Positions 1 through 7,742 of a stretch of DNA of 64,000 bases are shown one piece after another. Where the stretch lies: positions 124,001-188,000 of the forward strand of contig NZ_AUCT01000006.1 of assembly GCF_000429905.1 (NCBI RefSeq), read 5' to 3'. The translations under genes and the position numbers were made by a program. This stretch comes from Desulfatibacillum aliphaticivorans DSM 15576 (GTDB lineage: Bacteria; Desulfobacterota; Desulfobacteria; Desulfobacterales; Desulfatibacillaceae). The notes under the pieces are model-generated. The model was not told the DNA's origin. It saw nothing but the letters and a program-made list of their open reading frames with translations, and ran no database searches. The number at the start of each line of letters is the position of its first letter. Positions within the stretch are counted from its first letter, which is position 1.

Positions 1-2145
1 TGTTCCGCAGGAGGAGCAATCCATGGCGCAGGTGTTGACTTCCTCGAATTCCCTGACGCGGGGATTGAAGTAGCCCATGCTCACGCGGGTTTTGTCGATC
101 TGGGGCTTTTCCAGGGCCTCGGGCCTTTTGCCTTCCAGGATGGCGGTGATGGCCATGGCGGCCCTGCGTCCGGCGCCGATGGCGTCGGTGAGGAGTCCGG
201 GCATGACAATATCGCCGATGGCGAAGAATTTGGAATCCGTGGTCTGGAAGTTTTCGTCCACTTCCACGAAGCCGCGCACGGTCTTGACGGTTTCGGGCAG
301 AAATGCCGTGTCCGGGGCGTCGCCGATGGCGACCACGACGGTGTCGGCGTCCAGGAAGTCGCCGTTGGTCAGGGCCACGCCCTTGCCGGTGATTTCCTTG
401 GTGAATACCGGCCACAGGAAGGTTGCGCCTGCTTCTTCGGCGGCTTTTCTTTCCTCGCCGAAAGAGGCGGGCTTTTGCACGTCGATAAGCGTGATTTCCG
501 TTGCGCCCAGGCGATGGGCTTCGGTAGCCACGTCGCAGCCCACGTTGCCGGCGCCGATAATCACCACGCTCTTGCCGGGCTTGACGTCGCCGGCCTTGGC
601 CTTGCCCAGGAAGTCCATGGCGGTTGCGGCGTTTTCGATGCCGGGCAGAGGCGGCATTTTGGGCTTGCCCGCGCCCGCGGCCACGACCACAAACTCGTGC
701 TCTTCCCGGAGTTTGGCCACGTCGGCCTGATCCAGTTTCTTTTCAAGCTGGACGTGGGGCAGGGCTTCGGCCATGCGCTCCAGTTCCTTGTCGATCACTT
801 CCTTGGGAATTCTGGTGTTGGGAATGACCGAGGACATTTTGCCGCCCAGTTTCTTTTCCATGTCGTAGATGACGGCTTCGTGTCCGGCCATGCGAAGCTG
901 CCATGCCGCGGAGATGCCGGCCACGCCGCCGCCGATAACGGCCACTTTCTTGCCGGAAAGGGGCGGAAGCTCGGGCAGGCTGGCGTTGATGCTGGCTTTG
1001 CCCAGGACCTTGACGTCAATGGGCGCCATGCCGGACAGGTTGCGCGTACAAGCCTGCATGCACAGGTTGGGGCACAAATAGCCGCAAACCGTGGCCGGGA
1101 AGGGCGTGAAGTTGAGCGCCATATCCACGGCTTCGTCCACTCTGCCCTCACGGATCATGGCCCAGCGCTGCTGAACCGGAATGCCCGAAGGACAGGAGGA
1201 TTGGCAGGGAGATGCGTACACCTGATCTTCCCACACAGGCACGAAACGGCGGAATTCGCCGGTTGCGACCACGGGAATGGGGTCCCGCTCCACCTTGACC
1301 AGGTCGCCCACCAGGCCGCCTGCGCCCAGTTCGCTTTCCCATACGTTTTTCGCGAAATCCTTCATGGACATGCGGGGAGTCGCGGATTTTTGCATGGGCG
1401 TTTTGGCCACGATAAGCTGCCAGTCTTCGATCCTGGCCAGTTTGTCGTAAAGCTCGGGTTTTTCGATTCTTTCCAGGAAGTTTTTGAGGTTGGTGAAGAG
1501 CCAGTCCTGGGTTTCCTCGTCAATAGGGACGAGGCTGGCGTCGGCCTGGGAGAATCCCTTGAAAGGCCCGCGCACGAAAACCTGGCCGCGCACCATGCCC
1601 ACGCAGGGGCGGTATCCCAGCACGTTTTCGGGATTTTGGGGGTCGTAACCGCAAACCACGGCTACGCCGCCGGCCATGAATTCCGCAAAATAGTCGCCCA
1701 CGGAGCCAAGCACCCACAATTCGGGCGGGGCAAAGCGGGGATTGGCCTTGGTCATGGTCATGCCGCGGGAGCCGATGTTGCCGCCGATAAACACCTTGCC
1801 CTGGGCCATGGCGTTGGCGGTTCCGTTGGTGGCGTGTCCAAGAACGGCGATTTCGGCGCCGGCGTTCAGCCAGCCCGTATCGTCTGAGGCCGGGCCTTTG
1901 ACGGTGATGCGGGTATTGGGGAATCCCATGGAGCCCAGGCGTTGTCCCGGGGACCCGGTTATGGTGATGTTAACGGGTTCATCGCCGGCGCTCCACAGTC
2001 TGCCGCCCAGGCCGTGTTGGCCTGCGGCGTCGATTTCCAGGTTCCTTTCACCGGAAGCCACGGCTTGTTGTATCTGCTCTTCCAGGACTCGGGACTCGAT
2101 GCGATGCCCCTTGTCGATTCCCGAAAGTTTGTATACGTTTTTCAT
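1..2145 (-). CDS. Glutamate synthase GXGXG domain fused to GltD-like NAD(P)H oxidoreductase (3'-truncated by window edge)
   Basis: This is probably the electron-input subunit of a split glutamate synthase (glutamine + 2-oxoglutarate + NAD(P)H to 2 glutamate). It starts at ATG 2145 and stays open for 715 codons to the left edge, so its C-terminus is missing. Residues about 25-250 form the GXGXG beta-helix domain seen at the GltB C-terminus (GQHGLGG, GGNIGSRGM, GSVGDYFAEFMAGG). From about residue 310 it is GltD-like, with N-terminal cluster cysteines (CPSGIPVQQ, CGYLCPNLCMQAC), a FAD site (GGGVAG, about 400) and a second dinucleotide site (GAGNVG, about 527). The last visible residues, NTCAMDCSSCG, add a cysteine cluster. 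It lies 50 bp downstream of the FMN subunit gene on the same strand, so the two are probably co-transcribed. The fusion of GXGXG to GltD is read directly; the enzyme role is inferred from family and context. Confidence 0.88.
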   Translation of the reverse strand, partial: MKNVYKLSGIDKGHRIESRVLEEQIQQAVASGERNLEIDAAGQHGLGGRLWSAGDEPVNITITGSPGQRLGSMGFPNTRITVKGPASDDTGWLNAGAEIAVLGHATNGTANAMAQGKVFIGGNIGSRGMTMTKANPRFAPPELWVLGSVGDYFAEFMAGGVAVVCGYDPQNPENVLGYRPCVGMVRGQVFVRGPFKGFSQADASLVPIDEETQDWLFTNLKNFLERIEKPELYDKLARIEDWQLIVAKTPMQKSATPRMSMKDFAKNVWESELGAGGLVGDLVKVERDPIPVVATGEFRRFVPVWEDQVYASPCQSSCPSGIPVQQRWAMIREGRVDEAVDMALNFTPFPATVCGYLCPNLCMQACTRNLSGMAPIDVKVLGKASINASLPELPPLSGKKVAVIGGGVAGISAAWQLRMAGHEAVIYDMEKKLGGKMSSVIPNTRIPKEVIDKELERMAEALPHVQLEKKLDQADVAKLREEHEFVVVAAGAGKPKMPPLPGIENAATAMDFLGKAKAGDVKPGKSVVIIGAGNVGCDVATEAHRLGATEITLIDVQKPASFGEERKAAEEAGATFLWPVFTKEITGKGVALTNGDFLDADTVVVAIGDAPDTAFLPETVKTVRGFVEVDENFQTTDSKFFAIGDIVMPGLLTDAIGAGRRAAMAITAILEGKRPEALEKPQIDKTRVSMGYFNPRVREFEEVNTCAMDCSSCGT

Positions 2146-2195
2146 TTATCCAACTCCATCCGGCAAAGAGCCGGCTTCAGGTTCTTTGTCGGTTC

Positions 2196-3830
2196 TTAAA
2201 CCACGTAGTCGATGCTCAGCCTCTGCGCGATATTGTAGTCGTTGATCCCCAAAGCGTCGGACATGCCGATGGGCAGGGAGGTGGATCTTCCCAAGGGCGC
2301 CACGATCTTTTTCAACTCCGTATCAAAGGACAGGTACATGTCCACCAAACGCTGGGCGACCTGTTCGGGATCCAGTCTTCTGTAAAGCCTGGGATCCTGG
2401 GAGGTGATGCCCTTGGGGCAACGGCCGATGTTGCAGATGTTGCAACGGTCCGTTTCGCTGCCCAGGCAGCCGGCGGCCGCCTGCATGACGTACTTGCCGG
2501 TCTGCACGCCGCTGGCGCCCAGCATGATGAGGGCCGCGGCGTTGGCGGCCAGGTTGCCGCGCTTGCCCACGCCGCCGCCTGCGAACAGGGGCAGTTCGTT
2601 CTGCTTGCCGATTTTGACCAGATTCAGGTAGCAGTCCCTGATGTTGCTGGCGATGGGGTGGCCCATGTGGTCCATGGACACGTTGTAGGCTGCGCCGGTT
2701 CCGCCGTCCTCGCCGTCGATGGCCAGGCCCGCCGCAATGGAGTTGCGGGCCAGGTTGTTCAACACGGCGCCGGAGGTGGAGGTGGCCGAAATCTTGGGAT
2801 AGACAGGCACGCGGAATCCCCAGGCCATGGACATGGACTGGATCATCTTGGCCACCGCCTCTTCAATGGAATACTTGGTCTGGTGCGTGGGCGGGCTGGG
2901 AAGGCTGACGCCCTGGGGTACGCCGCGGATAGCCGCGATGAGCTTGTTGACCTTGTGCCACATCAACAGGCCGCCGTCGCCGGGCTTGGCGCCCTGGCCG
3001 TACTTGATTTCCACGGCGCAGGGGTCCACCTTCATTTCAGGCAGGGCGTGAATGATTTCGTCCCATCCGAAATACCCGGAGGCGATCTGCAGAATCACGT
3101 ATTTGAGAAAGCGGGACCTGAGCAGCCGGGGAGGGCATCCGCCTTCACCTGTGCTGATGACCACGGGCATGCCCACTTCTTCGTTCAGATAGGTGACGCC
3201 CATCTGGAGCCCTTCCCACATGGTGGGGGAAAGGGCGCCGAAGCTCATTCCGCCGATGATCAGCGGGTAGATTTCCCGAACCGGAGGAATCCAGCCATTC
3301 TCCCTTTGGAGCTTGAGGTTTTCCTCGGGGGGCAGAACCCTGCCCAAAAGGGTGCTCAACTGGAAGTCGTGGCGGCCTGCGTCCAGGGCCGGGTCCGTGA
3401 GCATGGAAATTCTGGTGAACTTGATTCTGTCCAGAACCCCTTCCGGATCGTTCCTGCGGCCGCCCCTGCGGCGGGGAACTCCGCCCTTGTTATTATGGAA
3501 GCGCAGCTTGTCCGCTTCGTCCGAATGCATGGGCATGATGGCGTCGTTGGGGCAAACCAGGTTGCACATGCCGCATCCCACGCATGCGTTGTCGGGATTG
3601 GTCTTTTGGCGTACGCCGTAAAAGGATTCAAAGGTGTTTTCCGGGGTTTTTTCCAGACCGATGGGGGGCTGGATGACCCGTTTCCGGTAAACGGCCAGTT
3701 CCAGGGCCAGCATGGGGCAGGCGGCGGCGCACCGGCCGCAGAGGGTGCACTTATCCTTATCCCATGCAATCTGCCATGGTAAGTCTTTTACGCACAGAGT
3801 GCTTGGGGTAATGATTGTGTCTGCCTGCAT
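2196..3830 (-). CDS. Ferredoxin-fused FMN-binding glutamate synthase subunit (archaeal-type GltB central domain)
   Basis: A 544-residue protein with two 4Fe-4S motifs near the N-terminus (CTLCGRCAAACP, CVGCGMCNLVCP). The GltB-type FMN/2-oxoglutarate barrel follows (GGMSFGALSP, IKYGQGAKPGDGG, DGEDGGTGAA). A cysteine cluster near residue 465 (CNICNIGRCPKG) matches the 3Fe-4S site of glutamate synthases. It should make glutamate from 2-oxoglutarate and ammonia delivered by a glutaminase partner. The frame is open further upstream, but ATG 3830 is chosen because AGGAGG lies about 8 bases before it and the product then begins just before the ferredoxin domain. The start overlaps the end of the amidotransferase gene by 43 bp, which suggests translational coupling. 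With the genes on either side it makes up a three-piece glutamate synthase. Confidence 0.9.
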   Translation of the reverse strand: MQADTIITPSTLCVKDLPWQIAWDKDKCTLCGRCAAACPMLALELAVYRKRVIQPPIGLEKTPENTFESFYGVRQKTNPDNACVGCGMCNLVCPNDAIMPMHSDEADKLRFHNNKGGVPRRRGGRRNDPEGVLDRIKFTRISMLTDPALDAGRHDFQLSTLLGRVLPPEENLKLQRENGWIPPVREIYPLIIGGMSFGALSPTMWEGLQMGVTYLNEEVGMPVVISTGEGGCPPRLLRSRFLKYVILQIASGYFGWDEIIHALPEMKVDPCAVEIKYGQGAKPGDGGLLMWHKVNKLIAAIRGVPQGVSLPSPPTHQTKYSIEEAVAKMIQSMSMAWGFRVPVYPKISATSTSGAVLNNLARNSIAAGLAIDGEDGGTGAAYNVSMDHMGHPIASNIRDCYLNLVKIGKQNELPLFAGGGVGKRGNLAANAAALIMLGASGVQTGKYVMQAAAGCLGSETDRCNICNIGRCPKGITSQDPRLYRRLDPEQVAQRLVDMYLSFDTELKKIVAPLGRSTSLPIGMSDALGINDYNIAQRLSIDYVV

Positions 3831-4924
3831 ATGTGAACCTCCTGACGATCCGATGAAACTATTGCCGTATCCAAATGCATTGGTTGAAAATCCAAACTCT
3901 TGTCGCGATCGGGAATCACCGCGTCCAGCCCGCATTCCTCGGAAGAGAACGCGTAGCAGCCCGGCCTGCCGCCCACGATGCCGGGACGGAGCTTTTTCCG
4001 GTCCTGAACCATGAACAGGGACTTGTTGGGCAGGCACCCGATGACGCAGTTGGGGCCGTCGATAATCAGCCTCCGGCAGGTCTGCCTGAGCTGTTTCAGG
4101 AAGGCCTTGTTGGGGTGATCGCCCATCTCGTCGTCGGACAAGGGGGTGATGACATGTTTGTATGCTTCCAAGGGAAGCCCCAACTGATATGTCGAATAAT
4201 GGAGAATGTGCGCGAACACCTCGGAGTCGGAGTTGTAGCCCATGTATCCGGGGAATCCTCTGGAAGAGAGGTATTCCTTGATGGGCACGAACGCCGTGTT
4301 TTCCCCGTTGGTCATGGTGCAGATCCCCTGGATGAAAAAGGGGTGGCAGGCGTACAGGTTGATGGCGTAGTTGGTGTTCTGCCTGCCTTGGGCCATAATG
4401 ACCCTTGCCATGAGCTCCTTCCGGTCCAGGCCAAGATGCTGGACAACGGTCAGGGGGTCGCCGATTTCCTTGATCATGATGGCGTCCGGCCAGAAGCTGA
4501 AGACGATCATGTCTCCGTCGGCCTCGCCCATCCCGCGGAGGTCCAGGCGCACTTTCATTAATTCAAACGCCCGTCTTTCTGCGCTGTATGCATGCCATTC
4601 GTCGGGGTACTCATAGGCTCTGATAAGGTATACATCCCGCTGAGGAACGCCCGGAGGCGCGGGCTTGGGCGCCTTGATGGTCACCTTGTACTTGGTGGTG
4701 AAGCCCAATTCCATCATGTGGACATCCAGCTTTTTCAAACCTTTGGATGTAAAAATCCCGGAGAGCACCGGAGCATCTTTAAGGTCTTCAAAAGGACCGC
4801 TCAGGTCGGAGAGAAAGAGCCCCACGCCCGAGCCGTCATGACCTTCCCGCATCACGTCCAAAGCCTTGGCCGCCACCAACGGGGAGAAAGGCTCGTCGCT
4901 AGTCATGGCAAATAAACGGCACAT
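3788..4924 (-). CDS. Class II glutamine amidotransferase (glutaminase subunit of split glutamate synthase)
   Basis: A 378-residue protein beginning MCRLFAMTSDEP. Cys2, exposed after removal of Met, is the expected N-terminal nucleophile of Ntn-type class II amidotransferases. Other family features are the early EGHDGSGVG segment and the later NGEN and SSRGFPGYMGYNSDSEVF stretches. It would hydrolyse glutamine and pass ammonia to the FMN subunit encoded next. AAGGAG about 11 bases upstream supports the start. It is the first gene of the minus-strand operon, and its 3' end overlaps the next gene by 43 bp. The amidotransferase class is clear; the glutamate synthase role rests on gene order. Confidence 0.88.
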   Translation of the reverse strand: MCRLFAMTSDEPFSPLVAAKALDVMREGHDGSGVGLFLSDLSGPFEDLKDAPVLSGIFTSKGLKKLDVHMMELGFTTKYKVTIKAPKPAPPGVPQRDVYLIRAYEYPDEWHAYSAERRAFELMKVRLDLRGMGEADGDMIVFSFWPDAIMIKEIGDPLTVVQHLGLDRKELMARVIMAQGRQNTNYAINLYACHPFFIQGICTMTNGENTAFVPIKEYLSSRGFPGYMGYNSDSEVFAHILHYSTYQLGLPLEAYKHVITPLSDDEMGDHPNKAFLKQLRQTCRRLIIDGPNCVIGCLPNKSLFMVQDRKKLRPGIVGGRPGCYAFSSEECGLDAVIPDRDKSLDFQPMHLDTAIVSSDRQEVHICRQTQSLPQALCA

Positions 4925-4998
4925 TTTTGAATTAACTCCTTTATGAAACTACAATCTTGTTGTTTTTTAGAGAATAAACTGCTTTCTCGTAAACAGCC

Positions 4999-5027
4999 TT
5001 TTTATCTCATTCCCGCTTAATTGGCAA
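4999..5027 (-). promoter_or_regulatory. Candidate sigma70-type promoter for the split glutamate synthase operon
   Basis: Reading the minus strand, TTGCCA (5027-5022) and TAAAAA (5004-4999) are separated by exactly 17 bases, 75 bp before the amidotransferase start at 4924. Both hexamers are near consensus. No ANTAR-type double hairpin was seen between this site and the gene, unlike the leader of the other glutamate synthase gene. Assigned by eye only. Confidence 0.4.
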
Positions 5028-5164
5028 GACTTTTTAGGAATCGTTTTTACCAACGTCTTTTTCCAGGCCTTGAATTCATTGATTCGGCCGGAAAAAGCAG
5101 GCTAATTCCCCTTTAAAAATCAATGGCCGATAATTCGTCTCCCTTGCAAAAAATGTAAAAAACA

Positions 5165-5198
5165 GCCCCTTTCGGAGCGCCAAAAAATCGAAGGGGGC
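5165..5198 (-). terminator. Intrinsic terminator of the decayed glutamate synthase copy
   Basis: GCCCCTTTCG (5165-5174) and CGAAGGGGGC (5189-5198) form a 10-bp stem with one mismatch. Read on the minus strand the hairpin is followed by TGTTTTTTAC. It sits about 40 bp beyond the stop of the remnant at 5240, much as the intact copy has its own terminator about 45 bp beyond its stop. This suggests a whole transcription unit was duplicated before decay. Confidence 0.6.
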
Positions 5199-5239
5199 CG
5201 GGATGAAAAAAGCCTTTTTTTGGGTTTTAAAACCGAGCC

Positions 5240-5697
5240 TCAGGAGTTGAGAATCTTCTTGGCGCGCTCGTCGTTGGCTTCGGTGATAAAAGCGATTCCG
5301 GTCTCCCTGGCCGTCTCCCGGTTGGCGGCGAAAATGTCGTCCCTGGAAATGGCCTTGAGGCTGAATTTCCGGGCGCCGGCCATGAACTGCTGCAGTCCGC
5401 AGGAGAGTTTGTCCATGAGGGTGCAGAAGGCGATGGCGCCGTACGGAATGTGCTTCATTTCGTCCTTGCCGACTTTCTTTTCCACGTCAAAATAGGAAGC
5501 GAAGATTTCCTCGGGGCTGGCGCCAATGTTGGAAACGGTTTTGGGCAGGGAATCCCAGTTGCCGGAGACGGCCTCCCTGCGGTCCGGATGGAGGGCGCCT
5601 TCGATGTTGGAGCCCAAAAAGCCCGGGATCATGATGGCCCGGCCCATGCACGCCATTTTTGTATGGGGGCGCCCAGGGCGAGGACCTTGAATATTAT
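5240..5697 (-). pseudogene. 3' remnant of a duplicated FMN glutamate synthase gene (frameshifted)
   Basis: The frame from 5656 to 5240 matches the last ~137 residues of the intact neighbour at 5811-7463. Both contain GRAIMIPGFLGSNIEGALHP and KKVGKDEMKHIPYGAIAF, and both end KKILNS. Near 5650 the match continues in nucleotide sequence but shifts by one base: 17 bases separate the matching CCC and ATGGGC in the remnant against 18 in the intact gene. Similarity fades at about 5697. The first ~400 codons are absent. A 138-residue product from a chance ATG would lack the FMN barrel, so it is called a pseudogene. The amino-acid changes spread along the remnant suggest an old duplication. Confidence 0.85.
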
Positions 5698-5730
5698 GAA
5701 TGACAGGGTTTAAGAATAGCTAAAAAAAGC

Positions 5731-5764
5731 AGCCCCGGCCGGGGAATACGGTCCGGCCGGGGCT
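5731..5764 (-). terminator. Intrinsic terminator of the intact FMN glutamate synthase gene
   Basis: AGCCCCGGCCGG (5731-5742) pairs perfectly with CCGGCCGGGGCT (5753-5764) across a 10-base loop. On the minus strand it is followed by a run of seven T. It lies about 45 bp past the stop codon at 5811 and separates the intact gene from the remnant. Confidence 0.85.
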
Positions 5765-5810
5765 TTGAAGGAACGGAGCGCAAGGCTCCATGACACAAAC
5801 TCAATTAACT

Positions 5811-7463
5811 TTAGGAGTTGAGGATTTTTCTGGCGCTTTCGTCGTTGGCGTCCGTGATGTGCGTGATGCCCGTCTCTGCTGCGGTTTCCCGGTTGCCGGC
5901 GAAAATGTCGTTTCGGGTGATTTGGTCGATCCGGAATTTCCTGGCGCCGGCCATAAGTTGCTGCAGTCCGCAGGAGAGCTTGTCGGCCATGGTGTAGAAT
6001 GCAATGGCGCCGTAGGGAATGTGCTTCATTTCGTCCTTGCCCACCTTCTTTTCCACGTCAAAGTACGAAGCGAAGATTTCCTCGGGGCAGTTTCCGATGG
6101 AGGAGACGGTCTTGGGCAGGGAGTCCCAGTTGCCGCAAACCGCTTCCCGGCGTTCCGGATGGAGGGCGCCTTCGATGTTGGAGCCCAAAAAGCCCGGGAT
6201 CATGATGGCCCGGCCCATGCACACCAGTTTGGTGTAGGGGGAGCCCAGGGCGATGGCCTTGAATATATGGTCTTCCAGGGCGAAGCCGCCGGCGAAGGAC
6301 ATGTCCACAACTCTTTCGCCCTTGGCCGCCAAAATGGAGGCGTATTCATAGGCTTTGGAGTGCAGGTTGATGGAGGGCACGCCCCAGGACTGCATCATGT
6401 TCCAGGGGCTCATGCCGGTGCCGCCGCCGGAGCCGTCGATGGTCAGCAGGTCCAGTTTGGCGACCGTGGCGAACTTGATGGCCATGGCCAGTTCTTCCAT
6501 GCCGTAGGAGCCGGTCTTCAGGGTGATGCGTTTGAAGCCGATGCTGCGCAGATAGTCCACGCTGGACATAAAGTCTTCCTGCACCTTGTCCACGGAGCTC
6601 AGGTTGGTTCCGCCCAAACGGCTGTGACGTGCAAAAGACTTGATGGCGCCTTCCTTGAAAGCGGTCTGGACCTCGGGCTTGGCGGGGTCGGGGTCCACAA
6701 CGTATCCGCGTTCTTTCAGGAACAGGGCGTAGTCCAGGCTGGTCACCTGAATTTCGCCGCCGATGTCTTTGGCGCCTTGGCCCCACTTAAGTTCGATGAT
6801 GCATTTATCGCCGTATTTATCCACCACAAATTCGGCCACGCCGTTGCGGGTGTCTTCCACGTTAAGCTGAACTATAATCGCGCCGTATCCATCATAGTAG
6901 CGCAAATATCCGTTGATGCGCCTTTCCAGTTCGGGCGCACTTTTGATCTTGCCTTTTTTCTCCAGGCCGGGCTGAATCTGGGACTGTCTGTCAACACCCA
7001 CCACGTTTTCGCCGATTACCACAGGGATGCCGCACAGGGCGCCGCCGATGGAGAAGGAGTCCCAGTATTTTGCCGCGATGAAGGTGGATCCCAATGCGCC
7101 TGTCATCATGGGGATGCGGGCCTTGGTCTTGATTTCCTGGCCGAATTCCGTCTCCAGGCTGACGTTGGGGAAGATGCAGTCGTCAGGGTCGTTGGAAAGC
7201 CCCTGGCTTAAGCCGTGAGCGCCGTAGGCATAGCCCTGAATGCGCAGGGAGTTGTACGAAACCCCCACGTGGGTGGTGTTGTTGGCGCCGGCGGTGACCA
7301 GTCCAAAATCCCGGGGATACAACAGTTTACGGCCAACCAGGCCGGACATCCAGGTTTCGCACTTGCCCTGGCAGTCCGCCCGGCACAGGGTGCACAAGCT
7401 GGATTCCGTGGGATTGCCGCGATTGGTGGTTCCGATGGCGTCGTTGCTTTTTGAAAAACGCAT
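5811..7463 (-). CDS. Stand-alone FMN-binding glutamate synthase family protein under ANTAR-type leader control
   Basis: A 550-residue GltB central-domain homologue. The N-terminus has a short cysteine cluster (LCTLCRADCQGKCE) in place of the two ferredoxin motifs of the operon paralogue. The barrel motifs follow (IPMMTGALGST, IELKWGQGAKDIGGEIQV, TIDGSGGGTGMSPWNMM, GRAIMIPGFLGSNIEG). It probably binds FMN and makes glutamate or carries out related chemistry with a separately encoded partner. GAGGGAGA upstream supports ATG 7463. The leader carries a strong terminator with two competing hexaloop hairpins, and the divergent neighbour encodes an ANTAR protein, so expression is probably set by antitermination. 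The substrate is not certain, because this subfamily also exists apart from true glutamate synthase. Confidence 0.88.
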   Translation of the reverse strand: MRFSKSNDAIGTTNRGNPTESSLCTLCRADCQGKCETWMSGLVGRKLLYPRDFGLVTAGANNTTHVGVSYNSLRIQGYAYGAHGLSQGLSNDPDDCIFPNVSLETEFGQEIKTKARIPMMTGALGSTFIAAKYWDSFSIGGALCGIPVVIGENVVGVDRQSQIQPGLEKKGKIKSAPELERRINGYLRYYDGYGAIIVQLNVEDTRNGVAEFVVDKYGDKCIIELKWGQGAKDIGGEIQVTSLDYALFLKERGYVVDPDPAKPEVQTAFKEGAIKSFARHSRLGGTNLSSVDKVQEDFMSSVDYLRSIGFKRITLKTGSYGMEELAMAIKFATVAKLDLLTIDGSGGGTGMSPWNMMQSWGVPSINLHSKAYEYASILAAKGERVVDMSFAGGFALEDHIFKAIALGSPYTKLVCMGRAIMIPGFLGSNIEGALHPERREAVCGNWDSLPKTVSSIGNCPEEIFASYFDVEKKVGKDEMKHIPYGAIAFYTMADKLSCGLQQLMAGARKFRIDQITRNDIFAGNRETAAETGITHITDANDESARKILNS

Positions 7464-7554
7464 GTTCTTCTCTCCCTCTTCTATGAAGACCTCATCAATA
7501 AATCGGCTTTTCTGGCCGCCCTCCCTTGGACCGGGCCTTCAAAATGCCAAAAAA

Positions 7555-7588
7555 AAAGACGTCTCACCTATTACAGGCGGACGTCTTT
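7555..7588 (-). terminator. Leader terminator (attenuator) of the FMN glutamate synthase gene
   Basis: AAAGACGTC (7588-7580, minus strand) pairs perfectly with GACGTCTTT (7563-7555) and is followed by six more T (7554-7549). This is a classic intrinsic terminator about 90 bp before the start codon at 7463. The 5' arm is also used by the upstream antiterminator hairpin (7570-7600), so the two structures exclude one another. Confidence 0.85.
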
Positions 7589-7600
7589 GTCCCTTGTAAT
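7570..7600 (-). promoter_or_regulatory. ANTAR-type hexaloop hairpin P2 (antiterminator)
   Basis: On the minus strand GGAC (7592-7589) and GTCC (7582-7579) enclose the six-base loop AAAGAC, with A at loop position 1 and G at position 4, as known ANTAR targets require. A lower stem, ATTACA (7600-7595) with TGTAAT (7575-7570), extends it. The loop and 3' arm use bases needed for the terminator's 5' arm, so binding here would allow read-through. Confidence 0.75.
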
Positions 7601-7614
7601 CGCGGGTTTAGCGT

Positions 7615-7628
7615 GCACCCCGTTGTGC
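7615..7628 (-). promoter_or_regulatory. ANTAR-type hexaloop hairpin P1
   Basis: On the minus strand GCAC (7628-7625) and GTGC (7618-7615) enclose the loop AACGGG, which again has A1 and G4. It lies 14 bases before the P2 lower stem. Two such hairpins in series, the second overlapping a terminator, is the published architecture of ANTAR RNA targets. Confidence 0.72.
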
Positions 7629-7649
7629 CGCCCGCCCGAAATTTAGCTA

Positions 7650-7678
7650 TACTTAATTATTTGTTAGGTTTTTGTCAA
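7650..7678 (-). promoter_or_regulatory. Promoter of the ANTAR-regulated glutamate synthase gene
   Basis: A perfect TTGACA (7678-7673, minus strand) is followed after 17 bases by TAAGTA (7655-7650). Transcription from here would begin about 15-20 bases before hairpin P1, so P1, P2 and the terminator all fall inside the leader RNA. Confidence 0.6.
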
Positions 7679-7742
7679 TAACTTTTTTTGGCGCATAGCC
7701 CCAAGATTGACTTTTTCCCTTTTTCAGGATATTCTCCCACCC

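Larger units (their letters stand above)
4925..5239. other. Intergenic region between the glutamate synthase operon and the decayed copy
   Basis: This 315-bp AT-rich stretch holds the operon's ribosome binding site (AAGGAG near 4936), the candidate promoter at 4999-5027 and a terminator hairpin at 5165-5198. No credible coding sequence is seen. Confidence 0.5.

Noticed and set aside
475..1887. 470-codon plus-strand frame opposite the GltD-like gene
   Set aside because: It is antisense to a clear minus-strand gene; the translation is rich in His, Gly and Ala with no motif, as expected for a shadow of GC-rich codons.
2658..3782. 374-codon plus-strand frame opposite the ferredoxin-fused glutamate synthase gene
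   Set aside because: Antisense shadow with no family features; the minus strand carries all catalytic motifs.
5790..7211. 473-codon plus-strand frame opposite the second FMN glutamate synthase gene
   Set aside because: Antisense shadow; composition is typical of a reversed frame and no ribosome binding site is present.
7555..7628. Glutamine riboswitch as the explanation for the glutamate synthase leader
   Set aside because: The conserved core motifs of known glutamine RNAs were not seen; the two hexaloops and the adjacent ANTAR gene explain the leader better.
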